NCBI RefSeq assembly: GCF_001668575.1
Contig: NZ_LZMD01000068.1
Coordinates: 1 to 39,658, forward strand
Length of the DNA: 39,658 nucleotides
Direction of reading: 5' to 3'
Source of the DNA: Mycobacterium sp. 1164985.4
GTDB taxonomy: Bacteria; Actinomycetota; Actinomycetes; Mycobacteriales; Mycobacteriaceae
Positions 34,045 through 39,658 of this stretch are shown in pieces. The translations under genes and the position numbers were made by a program. Each line of letters starts with the position of its first letter. Within the stretch, counting starts at the first letter, position 1. Under the pieces are notes generated by a model. The model saw nothing but the letters and a program-made list of their open reading frames with translations. It searched no databases and had not been told where the DNA came from.

Positions 34045-34160
34045 ATCCGGCGCATTCTCATGTAGCGTCGCGCATCCGGCACGGAGCGGATGCCCACTGC
34101 CGCCGCCGCCACGGCCACCACCGCCACGATTCCTACCGCGATCCAGCCGATCACTTCCAT
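34041..34160 (-). CDS. 39-residue single-pass membrane peptide (DUF6893-like)
   Basis: Too short for usual gene finding. It starts at ATG 34160 and ends at TGA 34041-34043. An N-terminal hydrophobic helix (residues 4-23, VIGWIAVGIVAVVAVAAAAV) is followed by a basic tail with the pattern IRSVPDARRYMRMRRM. This helix plus PD-RRY-R-RRM layout matches small proteins I know as DUF6893 in actinobacterial hydrogenase operons (from memory). It overlaps the preceding gene by 10 bases and the protease GTG by GTGA. It could anchor a hydrogenase component at the membrane; that is inference. Confidence 0.8.
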   Translation of the reverse strand: MEVIGWIAVGIVAVVAVAAAAVGIRSVPDARRYMRMRRM

Positions 34161-35488
34161 TGCGGACTCCCTTCAACCAGAGGTTCGACCTCGTCGGGTG
34201 CGAAGTACAGGTAGCGGCCGTACCAGTCGTGCAGTTCGGCACCGGGATCGTCTTCGATGACGACGCCGATATGGTGCGCTCCGTCGACGTCCTCATGTAC
34301 CGAGGTGACGCGCGCGATCTTGTCGGCATAGAAGACGTCCTGCGCGTCGGCCCGGCGGGAGGGGTGCAACCGCACACGGCTGCCGCGCGCGACGCGAGTG
34401 TCGTTGACCAGCACGGCATCCGACTCCGGTCGCACCGCGGTGTCGGCCGTGGGATCCCACCACTCGACACCGGCCGGGATCTCCGGGATCAGGTCCGGTC
34501 CGCCGCACGGCGCGTGCGGATTGCGCAGCACGCCGTGCAGATCGAGCATCGCCTCGGACGACATCGAGTCGCAGCGCTCGATGATCGCTGCGGCGCGTTG
34601 ATCGGTGGCTCTGGCCTGAGCCTTCTCCTCGTCGGTCATGGTCATGACCCGCAGCGTCAGAATCTCGTCGATCTCGGTCGAGTCGTAGAGCGCACCCTTG
34701 CTCTGCTCGGCGATCTCGGGGTGGTCGTAGAGGATGATCGGCGACGCGAGCACGAGGTCCCGATGCGGCGCCGGGCCGGCCAGCACCGGAAAGCAGCGGT
34801 GTTGGCGGCACCGCGCCACAGCGCCGGCGGCCCACTCCGGCGGTTCGAGCAGGGAGACGAACTCACCGTCGGCCACCTCCAGCAACAGGTGGGTCCCGAT
34901 CAGCGACACGGCGATCGCCTCATCCTTACCGGCGGCCGGTGCAGCGGTGTTGCACACGTCGAACGTGAGCCGCAGCAAGCCGCCGTCCTGCTCGGCGGAC
35001 ATGTCGAGCCGACCGCTCAGTTCTCGGCGGGTCCGCACCAGCCTGCCACCCGCGACGGGTTCGATCTCTTCCGCCGATGGAACCGAGATGTCCAGTGTGG
35101 CAGGCAGGCTCACGACCGGGAACGGGTCGATCGGGATCTCGCACTCGACCGCCTCGTCCCAGCTGACCCACGCATCGGCACCCGAACGCAGATCGCTGAC
35201 CGGTTCGAACCGGCCGCCGCCGGCGTCGCGTTCGACACTGCGGCGCTGCAGTTGCAGGAAGCGAATCACACCGGTCACCATCGGGATGCCGTGCGGGTCG
35301 AGCAGCACCTGGGTGGACAGCGAGGCGTCCTCGCCGATGGCGGCCTCCGCGGCGCCGTGCGGTCCGAGGACGCCGAACTGCCAACGGGACTGGTTCTTGC
35401 TCGAGCTGGCGCGGTAGGGGTACAGCAGGTATCCCTCGTAGAGCACCGCATCCGCGACGGCTCGTGCGTGATCCCAGTCTGCGGTCAT
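34151..35488 (-). CDS. Unrecognised 445-residue hydrogenase-operon protein
   Basis: I do not recognise a named family. The N-terminus YEGYLLYPYRASSSKNQSRWQFGVLGP and the central HRCFPVLAGPAPHRDLVLASPIILYDHPEIAEQSKGALYDSTEIDEILTLRVMTMTDEEK are distinctive; the latter contains clustered His and Asp residues. The C-terminal 80 residues (VLVNDTRVARGSRVRLHPSR to YFAPDEVEPL) look like a small beta-barrel. There are few Cys and no membrane helix. ATG 35488 overlaps the DUF6084 stop (ATGA) and the stop overlaps the small membrane gene. The tight coupling indicates that it belongs to the hydrogenase system. Confidence 0.85.
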   Translation of the reverse strand: MTADWDHARAVADAVLYEGYLLYPYRASSSKNQSRWQFGVLGPHGAAEAAIGEDASLSTQVLLDPHGIPMVTGVIRFLQLQRRSVERDAGGGRFEPVSDLRSGADAWVSWDEAVECEIPIDPFPVVSLPATLDISVPSAEEIEPVAGGRLVRTRRELSGRLDMSAEQDGGLLRLTFDVCNTAAPAAGKDEAIAVSLIGTHLLLEVADGEFVSLLEPPEWAAGAVARCRQHRCFPVLAGPAPHRDLVLASPIILYDHPEIAEQSKGALYDSTEIDEILTLRVMTMTDEEKAQARATDQRAAAIIERCDSMSSEAMLDLHGVLRNPHAPCGGPDLIPEIPAGVEWWDPTADTAVRPESDAVLVNDTRVARGSRVRLHPSRRADAQDVFYADKIARVTSVHEDVDGAHHIGVVIEDDPGAELHDWYGRYLYFAPDEVEPLVEGSPQWK

Positions 35489-36129
35489 CGAATCTCCCCT
35501 GCGGTGTGAGCAGCCAATAGCGAGACGATCGCGTCGTCGTAGTTCAGAAGGCCGCGGGCGGATTTGAACTCAGACAGCATGTCGATGGTGTCGTGTCCCA
35601 GGCGCAGCCAGCCGGTGTTGGGGTAGTGCAGGCGCATCAGGTCGTGCCACGTCGACACCGGTAGGTCGTAGCGGTCCTCGCGATCCCATGGCACCTGCTG
35701 CACGAGCAGATTTCTTTCACCGCGGGTGAAAACCGTTCCACTGAACAGGAACTGCAGAGGAATGTCACCGTCAGCCAGCGCATGGAAGTATTTGGCCGCG
35801 GTCACCTCGAGGTCGTAGGTGCACTCGAGCGGCAGGTCGACCTGCGTCGTTCCGGTGAAGCCCGGAACCATAGTGCTGGCATGCTGCCAGAGGAAGCTGT
35901 GTTGTGTGGTGTCCCATCGCTCGCGAGGCCCGAACAGGTCGAGCAGCCCGAGCGCCTCGTCATCGGAGTACCGGCGACGCACGGGTTCGATGCGGACCTG
36001 GCACCGCAACGCGATCGCGTGCACGGGGTCGTCACCGTCGGCGGCGATGCGGATCCGGGCCGTGAGAACCGGTGCCACCGCGTACGGTTCGGCCCGGATG
36101 TCCAGCACGGCGAAGGTCAGCTCTGGCAT
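35485..36129 (-). CDS. DUF6084 family hydrogenase-associated protein
   Basis: A 214-residue soluble, beta-rich protein. The opening PELTFAVLDIRAEPYAVAPVLTARIRI and the GTTQVDLPLECTYDLEVTAAKYFHALADGDIPLQFLFSGTVF segment are what I associate with DUF6084, a family of actinobacterial hydrogenase clusters (recalled). No catalytic motif or metal site is apparent. It overlaps DUF5947 by 13 bases upstream and the next gene by ATGA. The function is unknown. Confidence 0.8.
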   Translation of the reverse strand: MPELTFAVLDIRAEPYAVAPVLTARIRIAADGDDPVHAIALRCQVRIEPVRRRYSDDEALGLLDLFGPRERWDTTQHSFLWQHASTMVPGFTGTTQVDLPLECTYDLEVTAAKYFHALADGDIPLQFLFSGTVFTRGERNLLVQQVPWDREDRYDLPVSTWHDLMRLHYPNTGWLRLGHDTIDMLSEFKSARGLLNYDDAIVSLLAAHTAGEIR

Positions 36130-36758
36130 GGCGCCACCACCTTCGCCCGGTCACGCACGTGCTCGAAGAATTCGTCGAGGTAGCCGCGCACCTGCTGACC
36201 GCCGTCGAAGCCGTGCCACAGCCGCCGGAGTCTGCCGACGAACTCGTAGCAGGCGTCGATGGGCAGCAGGAAACATTCCGGGTCCCGACTGTCGTCGTCG
36301 GGCACCCGCACGAGCAGGGCCTCGGTGTCGTCGGCGAGCAGGTCCACCCGCGGATCCGCTGAACTGACCCCCTCCCACGCGGAGAGGTCCAGTTCAGACT
36401 CGGTCGCGCCCGCAGGTCCGGGGTAGAAGCCCACCACGCGATCCAGCGTCGAGTTGCGGAAGAAGAACGCCAGCCCGACCGGGATCTGCAGAAGCTGCCA
36501 ATGCCGGCGCCCCAGGGCGAATTCGGGGAAGGACAACCAGCGGTCGGGGACCGCGCGATAGCGGAGTTCGGCCCTGGTGTCGGTGAACAGCAGATAACAG
36601 CCGCGGCACACGCACATCAGCGCCCGCGCCTCGACGTTGACGACGTGTTGGTGTTCGTCGGCGATCGGCTCGGCGCACATCTCACAGCGTTCACCCGCGG
36701 GCGCGGGGACGCCGCGGTTGGCCCGGATCATCGCGAGCACGTCGTACGCGCTGGTCAT
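36117..36758 (-). CDS. DUF5947 family hydrogenase-associated protein, Cys-rich N-terminus
   Basis: A 213-residue protein with an N-terminal zinc- or iron-binding knot: C25-x2-C28 (CEMC) and C49-x-C51-x2-C54 (CVCRGC). The rest is a soluble domain with WLSFPEFALGRRHWQLLQIPVGLAFFFRNS and FYPGPAGATESELDL. I recall this as DUF5947, a family restricted to hydrogenase operons. ATG 36758 overlaps the stop of the HhyE-like gene (ATGA). A role in electron transfer or cluster assembly is possible but unproven. Confidence 0.82.
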   Translation of the reverse strand: MTSAYDVLAMIRANRGVPAPAGERCEMCAEPIADEHQHVVNVEARALMCVCRGCYLLFTDTRAELRYRAVPDRWLSFPEFALGRRHWQLLQIPVGLAFFFRNSTLDRVVGFYPGPAGATESELDLSAWEGVSSADPRVDLLADDTEALLVRVPDDDSRDPECFLLPIDACYEFVGRLRRLWHGFDGGQQVRGYLDEFFEHVRDRAKVVAPCQS

Positions 36759-37690
36759 GCCACACCCGCTTCGGTGGGTTGCGTGGCCATCGCGATCGAC
36801 AGCACGCCGTCGCGCGCCAGCAGCGGGATCGGCTCCAGGTGGGCGAGCGGGTCGGCGCCCTCGTCGACGCACGCCCCGGCGTGCACGACGTCGAAGTGGG
36901 CGTGGCAGCGCGGGCAGCGCAGCACCGCCTCGCCGGTGGGAGACCCCATGCGACGGTGCAGCGCCGCACCGGCCAGCGACTCGCGACAGACACCGCACCG
37001 GTCGCGATAAGCGAACACCTCGTCGCCGATGCGGCACGCCAGCACGGTGGTTCCCGCCACGGAGAAGCCGCCGACCTCACCGGGCATCAGATCGGCGAAT
37101 TCGGGTACGGGGTGCCACGAGGCATGGCTGGGCGCGCGCTGCTGGACGCGGCTGAAGAGCGTCGCCGGCGGAATCACCGCCGGGCTCGACTGCGGCGCGA
37201 CCACCTCGATCGCGGTGGCTTCCGGAGCCGCCGCCCGGATGGCGTCCTCGACGGTCAACTCCAGGGTGGCCGCCGACGAGGGGCAGCTCTTACAGCTGCC
37301 GGAGAACTGCAGGCGAACGGTGAATCCGTCTGGGCCGTAGAGTGTTTCGAGGAGTGCGATGTCCCCGCCGTGCGAACCGAGATACGGGCGGACCCGGTCC
37401 AGAGCATCCTCGATGCGCCGGTGGATGTCGTGCGGGTGCAACCCGTGGACGAGCAGCAGGCTGGCGACGAGGTCGTCGCCGGCCAGTCGTTCGGCCAGCG
37501 TGGCGTCGGTGCTCACCGCGATCCGCAGGATCCGTTCGAGTGCGGCGCCGTAGAGATCGGTCACCTCGCCGACGAGTTGGACCGCCCGTTCGTGCGCGGC
37601 GGGGCCGCCCGCGGCGGACGCGTCAAGCAGGGCCTGTATTCGGTCGCCCGCCGTACGCCACTGCGCGTCGTCTCGGATCGGCGGGGCCAT
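36755..37690 (-). CDS. hhyE: NifU-domain / Rieske-like iron-sulfur protein (HhyE-like)
   Basis: This protein of 311 residues sits directly after the large subunit. Residues about 90-165 form a NifU C-terminal domain (RRIEDALDRVRPYLGSHGGDIALLE, then C133-x2-C136 in GSCKSCPSSAATLELTVEDAI). Residues 190-305 resemble a Rieske/ferredoxin-like fold: YRDRCGVCRESLAG (C232, C235) and LRCPRCHAHFDV (C259, C262, H263, H265). In M. smegmatis the equivalent gene next to hhyL was named hhyE and proposed to relay electrons to the respiratory chain (from memory). ATG 37690 lies 3 bases after the hhyL stop. Confidence 0.85.
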   Translation of the reverse strand: MAPPIRDDAQWRTAGDRIQALLDASAAGGPAAHERAVQLVGEVTDLYGAALERILRIAVSTDATLAERLAGDDLVASLLLVHGLHPHDIHRRIEDALDRVRPYLGSHGGDIALLETLYGPDGFTVRLQFSGSCKSCPSSAATLELTVEDAIRAAAPEATAIEVVAPQSSPAVIPPATLFSRVQQRAPSHASWHPVPEFADLMPGEVGGFSVAGTTVLACRIGDEVFAYRDRCGVCRESLAGAALHRRMGSPTGEAVLRCPRCHAHFDVVHAGACVDEGADPLAHLEPIPLLARDGVLSIAMATQPTEAGVA

Positions 37691-37693
37691 TCC

Positions 37694-39490
37694 CTATTCC
37701 CCGGTGACGGACTGGGTGGGGGAGTGAAGCAGGTCGAGTGACTTCCCCTTACCCAGGTACATGTGCACGCCGCACGGCAGACACGGGTCGAAACTGCGAA
37801 CCGTGCGCATGATGTCGATGCCCTTGAAATGCTCCCTGTCGTTCTCCTCGAAGATGGGCTGGCCCTGGACCGCGTCCTCGTAGGGCCCCGGTGTGCCGTA
37901 GCTGTCACGGGGGTTGGCGTTCCACGGCGTCGGCGGATACGGGTGATAGTTCGCGATCTTGCCGTCGCGAATCACCATGTGGTGGCTGAGGACTCCGCGG
38001 ACCGCCTCGGTGAACCCACAGCCGATGCCTTCGTCGGGCACCTCGAACTTCTCCCAGGTCTTGGTCCGGCCGGCTCGAATCTCGGTCAACGCCTTCTCGG
38101 CAAAGTGCAGGGCGCAGGCGGCCGCGTAGGCCTGGAAATACGTCCTGGCGCGGTTGCGTTCGAGCGTGTTGCTGCCGTGTTGCGGGATCTTCCACTCGAG
38201 TTCGACCGGACCCTTCAGGGCCGTCTTGGGTAGGTTGATCTGAACGCTCTGGCCGGTCGCCTTGACATAGCCGATGTCGACGAGCCCGGCGAGCGCGGTG
38301 GACCACAGCCGCGCCAACGGGCCACCGCCGGTGTCGAGCGCCAGGTGATCCGTGCCGTCGAACCAGCGCGGCGCCATCACCCAGCTGTAGTTGCCGTCGA
38401 AGTCGCGTTTCTGCGGCCGGGGGTTGGTGTGTTGGTTCCAGGGATGGCGCCGGTCGATCGGATTGCCGAGCGGATCGGTCTTGACGAACACCTCCTGGTC
38501 GGTCCAGTCGTCGTAGTACGAGTGGCCCAACAGGATTCGGATGCCGAGGTTGATGTCCACCAGGGAGTGGGTGTGCAGCTTGCCGTCGATCACCACCCCT
38601 GGCGTGACGAACATGGCATCGCCCCAGCGCTCCATGTCCTTATAGGAGAAGTTGCACACCTCGGGATCCTGGAACGAACCCCAACAGCCCAGCAGCGTGC
38701 GGCGCAACCCGACCTGGTCGTAACCGGGCAGCGCGTCGTAGAAGAAGTCGAAGAGGTCGTCGTGCATCGGCACGACCTTCTTCATGAACTCGACGTAACG
38801 CATCAGCCGCGTCATGTAGTCGGTCATCAGCTGGACCGTCGCGGTGGTGCCGATGCCGCCCGGATAGAGCGTCGACGGGTGGACGTGGCGACCTTCCATG
38901 AGGCAGAACATCTCTCGGGTCCACCGGCTGACCTGCAGAGCTTCGCGGTAGAACTCGCCGGTGAACGGATTGAGCGCGCGCATGATCTCGGCGATCGTGC
39001 GGTAGCCGTGCATGTCCGCATGGGACGCCTGGGTGTTCTCGGCCTTGGCCAGCACGCTGGGATTGGTTTCGGAGACCATCTTCTCGCAGTAGTCGACGCC
39101 GACCAGGTTCTCCTGGAAGATGTTGTGGTCGAACATGTACTCGGCGGCTTCACCGAGGTTGATCAGCCACTCACCGAGATGCGGCGGCTTGACGCCGTAG
39201 GCCATGTTCTGGCAGTAGCACGAGCACGTCGCGTGGTTGTCACCGCAGATGCCGCAGATGCGGCTGGTGATGAAGTGGGCGTCGCGAGGGTCCTTGCCCT
39301 TCATGAAAATCGAATAACCGCGGAAGATCGACGAGGTGCTGTGGCACTCGACCACCTCGCGGTTGTCGAAGTCGATCTTGGTGTATATACCGAGGCTGCC
39401 GACGATCCGGGTGATGGGATCCCACGCCATCTCCACCAGTTGGCCGGGGTCGCGCTTCACGTGTGACGGCTCGGGGATGATGGTTGTCAT
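37694..39490 (-). CDS. hhyL: [NiFe]-hydrogenase large subunit, group 1h (HhyL)
   Basis: The catalytic subunit of a high-affinity H2-uptake hydrogenase. The 598-residue protein has the N-terminal nickel motif RICGICGDNH (C79, C82) and the C-terminal DPCLPCGVH (C570, C573, H576). A 22-residue tail beginning MYLGKGKS should be removed by the maturation protease. DNHATCSCYCQNMAYGVKPPHLGEW and the Tyr/Trp-rich middle identify the actinobacterial group 1h type, which in M. smegmatis oxidises atmospheric H2. ATG 39490 is used instead of the longer opening at 39628, because AGAAGAG precedes it and the extra codons come from the intergenic hairpin region. Confidence 0.96.
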   Translation of the reverse strand: MTTIIPEPSHVKRDPGQLVEMAWDPITRIVGSLGIYTKIDFDNREVVECHSTSSIFRGYSIFMKGKDPRDAHFITSRICGICGDNHATCSCYCQNMAYGVKPPHLGEWLINLGEAAEYMFDHNIFQENLVGVDYCEKMVSETNPSVLAKAENTQASHADMHGYRTIAEIMRALNPFTGEFYREALQVSRWTREMFCLMEGRHVHPSTLYPGGIGTTATVQLMTDYMTRLMRYVEFMKKVVPMHDDLFDFFYDALPGYDQVGLRRTLLGCWGSFQDPEVCNFSYKDMERWGDAMFVTPGVVIDGKLHTHSLVDINLGIRILLGHSYYDDWTDQEVFVKTDPLGNPIDRRHPWNQHTNPRPQKRDFDGNYSWVMAPRWFDGTDHLALDTGGGPLARLWSTALAGLVDIGYVKATGQSVQINLPKTALKGPVELEWKIPQHGSNTLERNRARTYFQAYAAACALHFAEKALTEIRAGRTKTWEKFEVPDEGIGCGFTEAVRGVLSHHMVIRDGKIANYHPYPPTPWNANPRDSYGTPGPYEDAVQGQPIFEENDREHFKGIDIMRTVRSFDPCLPCGVHMYLGKGKSLDLLHSPTQSVTGE

Positions 39491-39531
39491 CGAACTCTTC
39501 TCTTTCTTCAGATGAGAAGCGTCACAGGGTG

Positions 39532-39546
39532 TTTCGGAACCCGAAA
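39532..39546. repeat. Small hairpin in the hhyS-hhyL gap
   Basis: TTTCGG (39532-39537) and CCGAAA (39541-39546) with a 3-base loop. It lies 41 bases upstream of the hhyL ATG. Confidence 0.4.
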
Positions 39547-39570
39547 GCACACCTGCGCGCCCGGGGCGAG

Positions 39571-39589
39571 CCGCACCTACCAGGTGCGG
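39571..39589 (-). repeat. Stem-loop over the hhyS stop codon
   Basis: CCGCACCT (39571-39578) and AGGTGCGG (39582-39589) form a perfect 8-bp GC-rich stem with a 3-base loop. The TAG of hhyS (39577-39579) sits in the stem and loop. It could stabilise the hhyS message or adjust the ratio of subunits. Confidence 0.55.
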
Positions 39590-39658
39590 ATCGCTCCGGT
39601 CGTGAGTTGCGCACCGGGATGGCGCCACTTCGGTTCTTTGTCGACCGTGCGGCCAGTG
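39577..39658 (-). CDS. hhyS: [NiFe]-hydrogenase small subunit C-terminus (HhyS), truncated by window edge
   Basis: On the minus strand the frame from the window edge reads TGRTVDKEPKWR, then HPGAQLTTGAIRTW, and stops at TAG 39577-39579. These last 26 residues precede hhyL by 86 bases. Small subunit before large subunit is the expected order for group 1h enzymes. The Fe-S cluster Cys residues are outside the window, so identity rests on position and frame. Confidence 0.7.
   Translation of the reverse strand, partial: TGRTVDKEPKWRHPGAQLTTGAIRTW

Noticed and set aside
39491..39628. 46-residue N-terminal extension of HhyL
   Set aside because: It is encoded by the intergenic hairpin region and overlaps the hhyS stop; homologues begin at the ATG with a ribosome site at 39490.

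Overview
The window is about 39.7 kb of GC-rich DNA from an actinobacterium, almost certainly a fast-growing environmental Mycolicibacterium (M. smegmatis-like). From 1 to about 25980 the gene order follows the mycobacterial chromosome segment known in M. tuberculosis as Rv2782c down to Rv2738c: pepR, ald/aldR, dapB, thyA-dfrA, thyX, dapA, RNase J, ftsK, pgsA3, cinA, clgR, pspA, pspM, ephG, a glycosyltransferase and a DUF3046 protein. That assignment rests on protein recognition and gene order from memory, not on a search. No gene-free stretch exceeds 300 bases. I see no tRNA, rRNA, CRISPR array, insertion sequence or phage gene.

Region 1 (1-5545) holds the 3' end of an M16 peptidase gene, a Tat-exported class A beta-lactamase, the divergent ald/aldR pair with a strong palindrome between them, an F420/FMN luciferase-like oxidoreductase and an NAD-dependent epimerase. 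Region 2 (5599-16029) carries lysine/DAP synthesis (dapB, dapA), thymidylate and folate metabolism (thyA-dfrA, plus the flavin-dependent thyX), RNase J, an AlkZ/YcaQ-type DNA glycosylase, a CitE-like lyase, a dienelactone hydrolase and small proteins. One of these, at 7303-7760, looks frameshifted by one base in a G run. Region 3 (16045-25977) has a mycofactocin-type SDR with an ABM monooxygenase, a DUF2834 membrane protein, ftsK, a GNAT and the envelope-stress block pgsA3-cinA-clgR-pspA-pspM. A SigE-like promoter lies before clgR.

Region 4 (25982-39658), all on the minus strand, is a group 1h [NiFe]-hydrogenase (Hhy, high-affinity H2 uptake) operon. In transcription order it reads: hhyS (last 26 codons), hhyL, hhyE-like NifU/Fe-S relay protein, DUF5947, DUF6084, an unrecognised 445-residue protein, a 39-residue membrane peptide, the maturation protease, hypC, hypF, a DUF6390-like protein, a SIS/HypC-like fusion, a GmhA-like SIS protein, hypE, a second hypC, hypD and a disordered 98-residue protein. 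Genes overlap by ATGA/GTGA junctions or are separated by a few bases. HypC, HypD, HypE and HypF build the Fe(CN)2CO centre; hypA and hypB for nickel insertion are not in the window. The protease gene has no ordinary start codon in the frame of its conserved N-terminus, which suggests a one-base frameshift next to a GTGA junction.

A window-wide theme is leaderless expression. Thirteen genes have a TANNNT -10 hexamer 5-7 bases before an ATG or GTG, so transcription should begin at or beside the start codon. The hydrogenase operon genes instead rely on overlap coupling and Shine-Dalgarno sites.
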